Source: Hydra vulgaris
Taxonomy: Eukaryota; Cnidaria; Hydrozoa; Anthoathecata; Hydridae
Length of the DNA stretch: 64,000 bases
Direction of reading: 5' to 3'
Assembly: GCF_038396675.1 (NCBI RefSeq)
Contig: NC_088924.1
Span: 37,483,501 to 37,547,500 of the forward strand
Shown: positions 40,055 through 53,236 of the stretch, piece by piece
Position numbering within the stretch: the first letter of the stretch is position 1
Layout: each line of letters starts with the position of its first letter
Notes under the pieces: model-generated
Told to the model about the DNA's origin: nothing
Seen by the model: only the letters and a program-made list of their open reading frames with translations
Databases searched by the model: none
Position numbers and translations under genes: made by a program

Positions 40055-40765
40055 CGTTCATTAAACAGAGGGGAGACTTTTAAAGTCACGCGTGTTAAAA
40101 AAAGTTGCAAAAATTATTATAATCATAACTTTTTTTAATGACAATGACAAAAAATATATATTAGCAAAAAATAGCTATAGAACAATTAACCATAAAAAAA
40201 AGGCTTTTTAATGTTACCACTAAACAAAATTATCTATACCTCAATAGTTTAGAATTCCAATTTCTTCATAACTGTTAAATAATGATTAACGCAGTAAATT
40301 TCATACCATATAAATTTACTAAATAAAGACCATGTTTCAACAGTAAAGCAAACTAAAAAAGCAATGACAACTAAAAAAAACATCTATTTTTAGGATAATT
40401 ATAATCAGTTATATAAATTTTTTTATAAAGTTATGACTTATATTAGAATTAAAACATATAACAAATCTGAAAATAGTCTAATTAATAATTGTCGTAAAAA
40501 TTGATAACAAAAAAGTTATTATAGTAATCTTAAACTTATCATGGTATCGTATCCATGGTGATATCGTAGAATATCTGAAAGTAATGAAAAGCTGAGTATA
40601 ATAAATAATAGATATATGCAAGGTTAAATTTCAATTAAAATATAAATATTACCATCTGATGGGTCCAAGAAAATATAATTGGTAATTAAAAAAAAGATAT
40701 GTAGCTTAATAAATTCTAATATTTACATTTTCAAAGTTTTTTTTAAGACCTAAGTAAATAAAAAA
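40055..40765. other. AT-rich stretch, nothing recognised
   Basis: No coding pattern or repeat structure supported. Confidence 0.5.
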
Positions 40766-41165
40766 CTATAACAAACCCTGGCCTAACGTTATTATTGTTA
40801 CCAAGGTTACTTGCATCTCCATGTAAGACATCATATGCTCTTCAATTTTAATATATACATCAGCTGCATATTGCAGAAATAGTTTCTTGCCATAAACTGT
40901 TGAACAGAAGTTTTGTCTTACTGAAGGTTCATAATTGTAAAACTGAGATAATTTAACATGATTTCTAACCAATGTTGCTTGTTCAGCGTTGCGCATCAAT
41001 AATATCACCTCTTGGAAAAAAAGTGAATAAACTGTAGGATCTAAGTTAGCTGACATACTTGATGTAACTTCTAAATGATTTTTTGGGTAAATGACTTCAC
41101 TGAAGCAGGTGGAGCAACATTTTCTCCAAGGAATACAACTTCAACTTCACTAACTATAGTTTACA
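40766..41165 (-). pseudogene. Helitron replication-protein fragment (Helitron-like N domain)
   Basis: The frame 41056-40766 reads MSANLDPTVYSLFFQ, then HVKLSQFYNYEPSVRQNF and GKKLFLQYAADVYIKIEEH. The LDP-Y-LFF start and the KLF-QY-AD-Y-KIE signature are those of the Helitron-like N domain preceding the Rep motif. Upstream minus-strand sequence (41160-41060) continues in another frame with EVEVVFLGENVAPP, also as expected. Neither the Rep HUH motif nor the helicase was found, so this is an isolated fragment. Confidence 0.65.
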
Positions 41166-41739
41166 AATAAAACATTAAATTATGTAAGCAAAGTTGATAA
41201 CTATATTATTGCCAAAATTTACTGATGCAATCGGGTCAGAGATAACCAGTTGATAATGTTGGGGAATTATCTTGATCTGGCCTAAGATTACCTACACAGT
41301 AAAAAGTTTGACAGCATATTTTAAAACATGGCGTCCTATGATTTATTGATTAAACCAAATTATCAGTAAATAAAGCAAAGTAAAGAAAGGCATTATAAAT
41401 ATATCTAATATACTTAAAAAATTGATATTGGAGTTACAATATATAAAACTTCCTGTAAATAATGCAGAAATACACGTTTTTTTTTTATAAGCGTATGAAA
41501 TTTTTGAAACAGGTTCGGGTATGCTTAAGCAAAAAGTTAAAAGAGGCTCAAAAGTATGCTGAAGCTTTAGCATATTTCTAATAAAATATGCTTATTTCAA
41601 TACTTTCTAAATTGTGCGCGTCACTAAAGGTTATGGGTATAAGAAAAATAAAAAGTTGACTTAAGCTCTGTATTTGCTTTGGTTTTAATGTTAAAGTTAA
41701 TGTTGTAGTATAATAATAAAAAATAAAACAAATATACTA
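41166..41739. other. AT-rich stretch
   Basis: No gene recognised. GAGGCTCAAAAGTATGCT near 41543 resembles sequence at about 43928-43975 and could mark an end of the DDE_1 element that lies between. Confidence 0.35.
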
Positions 41740-43597
41740 TATGCAAATGTTATCAATGAAATCAAAGAAATGAATTTCGCATTCCTTCTCGTCTAGACCA
41801 ATAAAGGTGTCATCTGGAAGAATTTTGTTGGCATCCTCATTTATAGCATCACCTACCTTCACCGGTTGAATATCACTTTGATTTCCTATGGGTTGATCAC
41901 TGCCAGGATCAATGATGGATAGTGGGGCACTTTGTAACTAACAAGGCCCTCTGGTCATTAAACGCCCAGTCATCATCCATCATTTCTTCCTTTGCTTGTC
42001 ATACTTCGAAGTGTTTAAAGCTTTCCATGCTTCCCCTGCCCAATTATTAATCAAAATTCGTCTCTCTTTTGTAGTATAGGGCATTTAATTACTAAACCAT
42101 CTATCAGAATGATCATCTCTATATAGCCATTTTTGATGTTCAATGGCAATAAGTCTTTTCAGAGTGGCAGCATATCCTGCGTCATCTGGTTGCCAAAGGT
42201 CAGTAGCACTTGGTAGACCGTACTAGTGAAGTCTTTTAGCAGCAGCCACAGCATCTTTAAAATCCTCCTGCATCTGTCCCTTCAAATTGTCCAGCAAAAA
42301 ACAAATTTATCAATTTTTTATTCTTTGACAAATGGAAGGATTGTTTCATCACACCACTGCTTACATAAGTTTTGATCTAAGCAAGCATTTTGTTGGAAGT
42401 AAACGTGAATATCTTTGTGGCATGCTAACTTTTCGTCTTTTGAAATGCGTTTTCCTTGACCTCTAAAAGTGATGACTAGCTTTGGTTACTCTCCTTCTGG
42501 CCGAAACATAAATTAAAGGGAGTGTTTTTTTTCCAATCCTGAGCTCGGTTGTGAGATGCATCTATTATGTGTTTCACCTTGACCCTTGGGTACATACTCG
42601 TAAATTTTCATGAACAACAAAGGGATGTGGGCTCTGGTCAACATTGCCATTTCTGTAATAATGGTTTCATTTCTTTCTTATGTTTCTTTTTGTTTCTTTG
42701 TTTCGATCTAATTTTCAACTCTTTTTTTTTGTAGAAATCAAACTATAAAATGGTGTTTTATTTCCACGTTTGGATCAATGTTCAAATGTATATTTTCAGG
42801 AGCTATTTTAGACTGTTTTCGATTGCGTTTTTACGGCAAATATTATTTTTTTCGCAAAATAAACGCCGATTTTCCGCTAAAGTTTGCCGGAACGAGGGTG
42901 TGGGGTGGGTGTTCCACCACCAAAATTTTTTCCTAGAATAGACCCTAATTTCTAGCTTTACTCCAAAGCCAGGAAAAGTTAGCAATATGACCTTTCGATC
43001 TGGCTTGTAAAAATTCTTTGTAAAAAAATTCGTATAGTTCAAGATATTTTGTGGAACGTCTTTCCTTTAGAAACAGCTTGCGATAGCATAATTTGGTATT
43101 TTTAATAATAGTTTCATTTTTTTTTAAGCTATCGCGAATACCGACTTTGTATTACACCAAACGACTCTGCTATAGTTTCTTGATTTGCCTCATAACCGTA
43201 GGCGTTAATTGCTTCTGCTTTAAAGGCAGCATATTATTGGTGGCGTTTCTTACCAGCTAATTTGGTAGACTCTTCACTTTTTTTCATTGCACTAACAACT
43301 TTGTTGACTATGTTATTGAGCACATCTTTCACTTAAGTTCTTCGTTACTTTTAAGAACTTGTTATTGTGAATGTTTACTTTGAAGAAATTGTGATTGTGA
43401 ATGAATTAGCAAACAAGATTTTGTTTGCTAATTCCATGAGTAACTTTAACATGAAAAGCTAGTTCTTGTTGGTTTTTAAATAATTTTTCGCAATGTTTGC
43501 ATTCAACACTAGTTTCAACAACTTCTAACGGCAATCGGATTCGGCTTTTAACGGCAATCGGCAATGTAGGCTGCTTTCTCGTTATTCTCTTTGACAT
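41740..43597 (-). pseudogene. DDE_1-type transposase with N-terminal C2H2 finger, decayed
   Basis: Minus strand. The start (43597) encodes a C2H2 finger: VECKHCEKLFKNQQELAFHV then KVTHG. Next, near 43200, is a helix-turn-helix-like AYGYEANQETIAESFGVIQS. A catalytic core lies at about 42480-42100 in mixed frames: VITFRGQGKRISKDEKLACH, HVYFQQNACLDQNLCKQW, a LLDN-type second acidic site, and HWYGLPSATDLWQPVDAGYA with the third Asp. The C-terminus ends around 41745 with DDTFIGLDEKECEIHFFDF. This is the pogo-related DDE_1 group. Many stops and shifts; no clear termini. Confidence 0.65.
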
Positions 43598-44731
43598 TAA
43601 TATTACTATTTTTAACAGTATCTGAAAATAAGACTTAGAAATAAAATAAACATTTTGAATATGGCATTAAATAAACTACACATTAAAAGCGAGAGAGAAA
43701 AAAAAGGAGAGAGAGAAATAAAACACTTCAGAGCGACTCTTAAGCTTTATGTTTTTCTGTTCAAATATTGAGGTTTAGGTTTTGCAACACAATGACTTCA
43801 TTACTTTATAAAGTCGTAGCATTGCAAAACATAAACTTCGATTTTTGTTGTTTTTGTTGGTTTAAATTTAGAAATATATATAAATGTTTTAATTAAATAA
43901 AATTTAAATCTTTTAAATGGTTTATCGAGGCTCAGGAATATGCTTACATATGCTTATTTTTTTTCAAATCTGAGCCTCCATATGCTTAAAAGCGTTATGC
44001 TTATTAAAAAAAAATAACATGTAGTGAAAATGGAAGCAATCTACCTTTCATTTATGGCAACATAAAAAACGTGTTTCATCAAGAGATTTTTTAGCACAAT
44101 GTTGACAAATCTGGATCATTTCTTCTATAAAATCAAAAATTAAAAATTTCTAATAAATATATAGTCCTTAAAAAGAAGCATAACAAAACATTCTTTTGAC
44201 TACATCCAGCAGAATTTTTTTGTCTTTGTCTATTCCTTACTATTTTTTCTAAGAGAAAATATAGTCTATATTATAGATACAGAGAAATATAAAATATAAT
44301 AAAATATACGTAAATTTATGTATATAATCTTACCTGTCCACAAACAACAGTTTTTAGTAAACATTTTTTGCTCGTTCAAAACCTTCTTTAAATGTTCTAA
44401 AGACATTCAGAACATATTTTTTAATTGATCGGATGAGAACCCGCATTGATTCTGTGGAGCCCCCACAGATATATATATAGGGCCCCGTCCTACATATAAC
44501 TTACTACTACATCAAATTTTTTTTCTCTTGAGGACCCTGTCTATGCTTATCGATGTTGGGATTTTATATTAGGCCTTTCTTAGGAGGCATATATACATAT
44601 GCTTATATACAGTCATTTCATGGTTTATTATGTTTTATATGGCCACAATTTAGCAGAGATTAAGAATGTATCCATTACAATTACAAGGGCAGATCCATAG
44701 TAAGGAGGGGGAGATGGGCGATCCTTATATG
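43598..44731. other. AT-rich stretch
   Basis: No gene recognised; contains repeated ATATGCTTA words near 43935-44000 and 44600. Confidence 0.4.
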
Positions 44732-44841
44732 TTTTGAATTTTGTTTTTTATAAATCTTTGTATTTAACACATATTTTAAAACTAGTTTTCAAATAACATG
44801 CTGTGTTAAATAAAAAGATTTATAAAAAACAAAACTCAAAA
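44732..44841. repeat. 110-bp foldback (40-bp arms, 38/40 paired)
   Basis: Left arm 44732-44771 begins TTTTGAATTTTGTTTTTTAT and is matched by the reverse complement of 44802-44841 with two mismatches; the loop is 30 bp. Confidence 0.9.
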
Positions 44842-44849
44842 AAAAATGT

Positions 44850-45125
44850 TTTTTTGTTTGTTTTTTGTTTTTAATTATTTACCTCTCCAAGGCCCGAGGG
44901 GCTCACTACAGTCGAGGAGGCTACTCATTTTTTTTTTCAATTTCTGTGTTTTTATCGTGGTAGAACCCTCTCTGAACTCTTTAACTCCGAAATACAAACC
45001 TTTACGACCAAGGCCGCTGCGCGGAGAAACTAAGTTGAGCGCAGTACTTCCAGGGACGTGGTGGGAGTCGAACTCCGAACCTCTCGCTTATAAAGCAAGC
45101 GCTCTTACCACTACAACATTACCCT
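44850..45125 (-). repeat. tRNA-derived SINE, second copy
   Basis: On the minus strand from 45125: an A-box-like TGTTGTAGTGGTAAGAGCGC and a B-box-like GGAGTTCGACTCCC, a body of about 170 bp, and a tail TAAATAATTAAAAAC followed by A/C-rich sequence. The head shares GAGCGCTTGCTTTAT with the copy at 4288-4471. It overlaps a spurious plus-strand open frame. Confidence 0.75.
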
Positions 45126-45240
45126 AGTAAATTAGGGATGCTGATTGAAAGTGGCATTAAACTTTATTAACATTGTGAAGTGAAAATATGGGGTTGCTTG
45201 CTTACAAATCATTAAAACTGAAAATCGACACTAATAATAG

Positions 45241-45351
<111 letters not shown>

Positions 45352-45795
45352 TATTATCCGAATTATACAACCTTTTATTCAAATTCATGTTTTTTTTGTT
45401 CGCAGTCCGTTGTAAATTGTCGCGGAGTTTTGCAATTGATTTTTGATTACCTTCCATATTAGCTAGATTTGTTTAACTTGTTGAAAAAATACCTTCATAA
45501 CTAAATACAGTTTTCAATTGATTGATTAATTAATTTACATTTTTCAATAACCATCTTTTTTTGAAAAACGAAGAAGGGAATTTTCATATGAAAGTCAATA
45601 CGTAATGCAACATTAATGATAAAGGACTTATCAAATAAAAATATATGGAATGCATAAAATATAATCTAACTTATGATAAGAAATATACGAAATGTCTACT
45701 TAAATAAATCACTTATTTAATTTTAGACTGATCATTTAAGCAATTCGATGCTGGCTTTTAATTTACTTTGCACAATTTTAATCAATAGTTTCATA

Positions 45796-45947
45796 CAGTG
45801 CCGTGGCTAGAAGGTCGAAGCTCCAAATAAAACAAAAAGTATACAAAAACAAACAAACCGGTCGTAAGTTCGGATCCAAATTCAAAAAACTTTCCATAAA
45901 TAGGTATTACCAAAAAAGTAATCACGGGTAGCCAAGCCACGGCCCTG
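45796..45947. mobile_element. 152-bp hAT-type MITE
   Basis: Ends CAGTGCCGTGGCTAGAAGG (45796) and, reverse complemented from 45947, CAGGGCCGTGGCTTGGC. The flanks GTTTCATA (45788-45795) and GCTTCATA (45948-45955) differ at one of 8 bases. Confidence 0.8.
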
Positions 45948-48069
45948 GCTTCATATATAAATATAATATAATTTTACTAATACTTTAAATAACTTACTAC
46001 AAATATTGCCTTGGTTATTGGTTCATAAATTACAAAAGTTTGAAACTTATGTAACTTATTTAACGAAATGCACCACGAGAAGGTTAACCATAGGACTTTG
46101 CATTTCATATCTTTTGATTAAGGAAAAAAACATTCAGGTAAAAAATTATTTGAAAATTAAATATATAAAGATTAAAAAAAGAATCTAATTTTTGTTAAAA
46201 CTGATTTTACTTTTTTATTCACTAATAGCTAAGGTTGATTCCTATTCAATTCTGAATCACTTTTTGGTTCACATACATAAACAAATAAAAAAATAAAAGA
46301 AAGTGTATAAAACTTTTATAAATACTTCAACAATTGATAGCATGTCTTTTAGCAAGTTCAAGTTTCACAAAAGGAACTGGAACATTAGAAGAGTGTTGTT
46401 GAAGTTTTTTAGGAAGACCTTCAGTTGTGCGTGTTGCACCTTTCGGACGTCCACTTCGAGCAACACATTGAGGCAACTGTATCTTTTTTAAGAAAGAATC
46501 TAAAATAAACATTTGAACCTTACAAGACTTATCATGGCTCATGCTTTGATTGCTTTTTTGAAATTGCAGATAAAAATTTTAAATTTATATTTACTTTCAA
46601 TACTTACTTCATTCTCCACAGCAAAACATTCTTCTGGGTGTGGTTGTGTTTTACTAACAACAGATTGTTCTGATGCCCCATCTCTGATTAAACTATCCTT
46701 TTTCTAAGGGTTTCCAATTAAGTCTTCTATTTTTCCACTGTAAAGTAATTCCTTAACAGTTAATGACGATGTTGGTGTATCCTCAGGCACTCCTGCAATG
46801 GAAAAATCTGGAGATAAGAAATTATCAGATGTGCTTAAGTCTATCTCTTCAAGCTCATTTACAACCATATTTTTTCCCTGTTCCCAACCCTTTTGCAATT
46901 CTTTATGAATGCTCATTCTCTGTTCAAAAGCATACCCAGTAGACTCTGATACTAGAGTTGCTATAGATGAAGTTGCCTGAAGAGCAAGCTTGAATTTTTC
47001 ATTCTGAGAGTTTTTTTTTTTGGAGCTACATGAAACGCTAAACAAGATTCTTCAGTTATGGCATCATAACTCAGCATTCAAAGAGATTTATTTCTAGCAA
47101 CTGGCGAACAGCAAAGATATGGCAACATGGCGGATCATGAACTTGCGAAACATACAATTACACGAGTTTAAAAGTAACTTTAAGCAAACCTTCACTGCTA
47201 TTAACTACATAATTTTTATTTTCAACTAGTAAGACATTGACTTTGCAACGCAAGGTAATTTGTTTTAGTACTTGATCAAATGCATAGGATGTAAGAATTC
47301 TCTTGCAATTTGCCTCAGCAAAATTAGAACCAAACACATCAACACAAATTTTCTGCATTTGAAAAATAGTTTTATGGTCTCTTTCATTTCGCATTGAAGT
47401 TGACAAAACATAAAACATATCAAGGAAGTTTTCAAACGTACTATTAAGGTCAATAACCTCTTTTAGTTTTCCGTTGAAATTTTCTAAGCGATTATTAGTT
47501 GTGTTCATAAAATTTGAGCAAGCATAGTTTAATCCCAAAACCCACTCATTACGAATATTGTGCCAGTTATCGTTAAAATATTCCAAAACTGTGGTTGGTG
47601 CTGAAGAATTAAATACTTCATAAATTTCATTATATTGTTCTTCTGATTTTGCATAAGCCAATTTCTGAATTTGCTCAAGACAGGATGTATGTTGTCCACT
47701 TGTTATACCAAGCTTAATAGTAGTAATTTCACGATTAAAAGATCTATGGGTACAAAAATATAAAAATATAAATTTGAATGCACAAGATGTAAAACCAGAC
47801 TACTTAACATTTAAAGACAAGAATGATCAGAATCAAAATCAGAATTCAAACTTAAACTTATTTTAGACTACAAGACATGTTGGAACTCATTATTTGATAT
47901 GATTGATCATTTTGTCAAGTTGAGCAAATGCTTTAAAATGGCTTATAAATACATATTATTTATCAGGGGCGTGGTGGCTCTAAAAAGCCCATGCGGGATT
48001 TTTGTTAAAAGGCCTATATATGCGGGATTATACCATATATGCTTGATGTAAAGGCCCATACGAAAAAAA

Positions 48070-48205
<136 letters not shown>

Positions 48206-49358
48206 AACTGACCTTATTCTAATAAATCATTAATACAAACTAACAAGTTGAGATAATACTATTTGTAATTAATAGTATTGTTTGTAATACTTCAAAATAA
48301 AAAATGGCTACAACACGATGTAGCGACCACGTTTTTGTGTTGATTTTCTTAAAACACAACTTTACCGCAAGCAAATACGATTAGTATTTTATTGTTTGAA
48401 GAACATAGCCCAACACAAAATTAAAAATCAAAGATTTTAATTTTTCTATTATTATATAATGATATATATTTTATTGTATAATAATATAAATTTTTTTAAA
48501 TTATACATAATTTTATTCTAAATTAAATATTGAAAATCTTGAAAAATAAGAAATTCTTTTTATAGATAGTTTATGCTTTTGTTTAGTTCGGTGTTTTAAC
48601 CTTTCTTAACATTTTCGCATAAACTCACAACAGCAAAAATGCCGCTCTTAAAATGGTGCCGTTATTGACATAATTTAAACATAAAAGTTTTTATAACGTA
48701 GTTTTATTTAGCAGTTACTTAATTGAAAAGTATTTCATATCTTTAAAAAAATGCTATTTTATTGTTTTTTCATTTCAAAAAAAAAAAAATAATAAATAAA
48801 TAGGGAAAATAAAAAAATTTAAAGCCATAGAATCTTTATAATTCATTTTAAACTTACCTATAAATAATAGTAATAAAAATGTGTCGTAAATATATAAAGT
48901 GTATGGTTGTAATATCAAATTTTATTTTAAAATATTTGCGGTACTCCCACACCTCAATTAAAATAAGTTCGTTAAATAATATGGTTTTACGCTATTTTTA
49001 AAAGGTTATTTATGTTATACATATTTTTAAACTCGTAGGAGTTACATATTAAAAACTTGTGCAAGTTATTTTAATTGATAGCGGGGAGTAATTTTATGGT
49101 TATCTTAATTGTTATTGACATGTATAAATACTCATGAAAATTGACTCAGTGAGTAAAATGATATGAGTAACAGATTTACTAATAAGATATTTTTTTTATT
49201 ATAATATTTCAACAAAGATTCGAACAAAGCACTTAAAAGGTACTTTTTTTTTTTTTGTTCATTTATAATTGTTAATGTATTCTAAATTTTGTTCAATTTT
49301 AATTACGTGTGTATTAGTGTGTGATTTATCATTTTGAAATTTTTTTTTCCAGAAAAAT

Positions 49359-52300
49359 ATGAAAAAACAGAAATCCGGATGGGAAAAGAAGAAAGAAAAA
49401 ATTCAAGCTGAGTTAAAGATATTGCAATCGGGTCAAAAAACTCTCCCTGGATTCTTTGCATCATCATCAACTACTCCTATACCATCTGATTCCAATGATA
49501 CCTTTGAAGCAATTACAGACGAGGTTTCTAGTCACATTAATTCAGTTGACTTTTCAATTTCGAAAACGTCAGACCATATTAGTATTCAATCCCTCCAAAC
49601 ATTGGATAACATAGATGATTCAATTAAACTTTGGCAAAGGCCAGCAACGGGACAAGAGGTAAGTTTTATAACTTGTACCCATCCAATTCAACCAAGCTCT
49701 GTAAAGAATACAGTATCCAGAGGTTATAAACGCAATATTGATAACGAACAAGATGAAACTGTACGTACATGGCTCAGCTTTAACCAGAAGAGAGAGAAAT
49801 ATTTTTGCAGTGTATGTATATGTTTTAATGGTGATGCTAACAACATTTTCGTGACTGGATGTCCGTTAGACCCAACCGGAAGATCACACCATCTACACAA
49901 CATTAATAGACATGAGCTATCAGTTGCCCACTCTGCAGCATTAGACGCATTCTTTATCTCTAAAGCAGGAAAATCCACTCGTCACCTTCTAGACCAAGGG
50001 ATTAAAACAGTTGTAGACCAAAACCGTTTTGTTCTTAAAAGCATAATAAAAGCATTTCGCACTCTTGTTATGCAAGGCCTACCATGGCGTGGGCACCGAA
50101 ACGAAAATGCTACCGCCATTTTGGAACCTTATTTGCGGCATGGAAACATTCAAGCCTTGTTAAAACTTCTTATAACAGTGGATCCAATGCTTAATGAACA
50201 CTTGAGGCAGCTTTCAGCCAACGAAAAGACATCGCAAAAATGTAAGTTTGGTAAAAAATTTGGTGCAGTTGGCAGAGGATCAAAAATTACCTGGCTTAGT
50301 AACGACACCTTTGATGCACTACTGAAAGTTTTCAATACTCAAATACAAAAGCGAATTATTAGCCTAATAAATAAAAATGGTGTTTTTAGTATACAAGCTG
50401 ATTCAACAACAGATATAGCTCTGTGCAACCAGATGTGTCTTGTAATTCGTACCATTCAGAAGCAACACCAAGTGGAAATCGCTGAATACGTTTCTTACAT
50501 TCCATTACACAATGTCATTGAAGAGAGGTTGATTGATATGTGTGAAATAACTCGTGGAAGAGCAACAAATTTATTTACAGACATATCTAATATGTTGGAC
50601 AAAACAAACCTTGACTGGAAAGCGAATTGCATTGCGCACTGTTTCGACGGTGCATCAGTGATGACAAAGCTTGCGGACCATTTTCGTGAAGCTACTCAAA
50701 ATGTGAATCAACACATTTGGTGTCATTCTCATCGTCTTAGTCTTGCTGTTGTTGACCATTGTAGCCTCATTGATCATCCTTCAATTCAGCAGCTGTTCTC
50801 TATGCTTCAAAACCTATTTAACTTTGTAAACGCAGGTTACAAGAGATGTGCAGTATTTGTGAATACAGTCAACGGAAGCAAGCATAATCAAGGTGGAAGT
50901 AGAAAGCTGGCTAAGTTCCTTACGCATAAGTGGCAAGGAAGATGCAAGGCTGTAACTAGTTTAATAGGTAGATTTAACAGTGAGGATGCCGAGAAGCAAG
51001 TTAACGATGGATTAGTTGTTCAATTAATCTCTACTTTGGATTTAATTGCCGCTGACTCTGATTTCGATGTGGAAACGCGAGGAACTGCCTTTACGTTTCT
51101 TCAACAAGTTCTACGAAAAGAGAGTATAATTTTAGCTATATTATATTCCCAGATGATGTCTCACGTGGATGAGTTAATGGCAATAATGCAGTTTCGAGAT
51201 AGCGATTATTCCAGCGTGAATCAATTAATCTCTGCAACCCTGTTGAAATTGGAAGAAACTGGAAAAAAATTTGACCACTTCTGGAGATATGCTGATTCAT
51301 ATTGCAAGGTAATAATATCAATATTAAATTACTTTGAATTATCTTGTTTGATTGCTTCATAATTATTTAACCTTGTTAAAAGAATATTTTGATACATATA
51401 CATTCTAATGTTAAAATATTTGCATGTTAACTATTATATTTATAGGTACTTTAAAGAAATATATATGGTATCATGAAATTAGATCCTGAAAACTCAGAGT
51501 TGAAAAATGATTTAGAACGTTTAAGTATAGCATACGGGAACGGTGGTGGCAGTGTCCGTATGAAACAGCTATATGCGTTTCCGAGATCAACATTTCAAGA
51601 AATACGTTCTTTAATATTCGGTAATATATTGACAGAGATGCGTGCTAGATTTAGTGATAAAGGATGCGAAGATTTGAATACTTTGTGTTCAATTGTATGT
51701 CCAAATATGCTGATTTGTAAGACTGACAAAGAAATTGATGCGTACAATTTCAATACATATATTGCAAAATTCCCCTCATTGAACAACATTGATTGTGTTA
51801 GTCTTGGACAAGAACTCAAAATACTTCGACTCTATTTGAAAGCTCTTGGCTCACGTCGAATCGGGATACTAAATGACGACAATGAAATGGAAGATAGCGA
51901 AGCAGAAAATTCAGATAACGAAGAACGCGTATTGGCAGAAAACGACTACAAAACAGGAGCTCATAAAGAAAAGAATCATCTTGTGCACCAATGTCTTGTA
52001 TGCACTTACAAGTGAGTTTATCATATTTTATTATGTGTTCAGTTATTTATTATATTTTAAAATTAATTATGGTTATTTTTCCATACTTTAGATATATTCT
52101 GCAACGGAGAGCATTAGGCGGATCTTTGGCAATGAAAAATACGTTTCATATATATCACCATATTTTGACAATAAGTGTTGATATTGATGAGTGCGAGAGA
52201 GTATTTTCCGCTCTTAAACATGTAAAAAACAAGTTAAGAAACAAATTGACCCAGGAACATACGCGAGATACGTTACTATGTTACTACAATGCGGATATTT

Positions 52301-52380
52301 TAGAGGAAATCCCTTTAGATGAAATTGTTAATATATTTGCAGCAGGAAGCCATGAACGACGCCGCCTTCTACTCGGATAG
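49359..52380 (+). CDS. hAT transposase (DUF4371-type), three exons, one candidate nonsense codon
   Basis: Exon 1 (49359-51308) starts MKKQKSGWEKKKEKIQAELK and holds a TTF-like zinc finger (TWLSFNQKREKYFCSVCICF, HLHNINRHELSVAHSAALDA), then the DUF4371 catalytic region: NGVFSIQADSTTDIALCNQM (first Asp), WKANCIAHCFDGASVMTKLA (second), and HIWCHSHRLSLAVVDHCS. Exon 2 (51446-52011) starts after TATAG and carries ENSELKNDLERLSIAYGNGG. Exon 3 (52092-52380) holds the C-terminal dimerisation motif, DIDECERVFSALKHVKNKLR. Introns are GT-AG (51309-51445, 52012-52091) and the phases join in frame. The one lesion seen is an in-frame TAA at 51452-51454 near the start of exon 2, possibly a former CAA. The 5' half is uninterrupted for 650 codons. 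Confidence 0.85.
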
Positions 52381-53126
52381 TTTTTTTTAATATATATTGT
52401 ATATTTAAATATGTATTCCTTTTTTTAATCTGTCTGAGGACAGGATATTACGGAGTGAATTCTTTATTTAACATACAATAATATAAACTGTATAAAAATA
52501 AAAAACTTTATTTATCATAAAACAAGTTTATATCTGTTTCGAAACGTTACTAAAATGCAAAACATGAGTTCGATGCTTATTTATATAAAACTTAATTTAA
52601 AATTTAACAACAAAACATTTTTCTTAAATGAATTAAAACGCTATACAATTACTATATTGTAATTGTATTGCGATTTAATTTATTAAAGAAAAATGTTTTG
52701 GGGTTAAATTTTTAAATTAATTTAATTTAAGTTAATTTAATTATATAATAATAGCTATTATTATTGTTGGGTATGTGGACTTATTTAAATTTATTTCGTC
52801 AACATTACGATCGTTAAAAACCATTTATGGGTTCATAATTTTTCTTATGAAAAAAATATATCATAATACGTCTTAAAACATCTACTTTGTTTTCAGAGCA
52901 ATATTATTATTATGCAAAATACTAATATAATTGCGCTCAAAACTGAAGACTTTATATCAAGTGATTAAACAGAAATAAACAGAAATATTGTAAATAATTG
53001 TGGAATTTCTATAAAATTTTGAAAAAATTAAAATTTGCCAAAAGGCCCAAATTTAGATGAAAAAGTGAAAAGCCCATGCGGGAATCCCGCATAGCCTCTA
53101 GGGCCACCACGCCTCTGTTATTTATA

Positions 53127-53236
<110 letters not shown>

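Noticed and set aside
42750..43042. Overlapping plus- and minus-strand frames around 42800-43040
   Set aside because: Plus-strand frame is a shadow; the minus-strand frame is only a shifted piece of the decayed DDE_1 transposase and shows no separate domain.
44846..45127. 93-codon plus-strand open frame
   Set aside because: It runs antisense through a tRNA-derived SINE; composition follows the repeat, not a protein.
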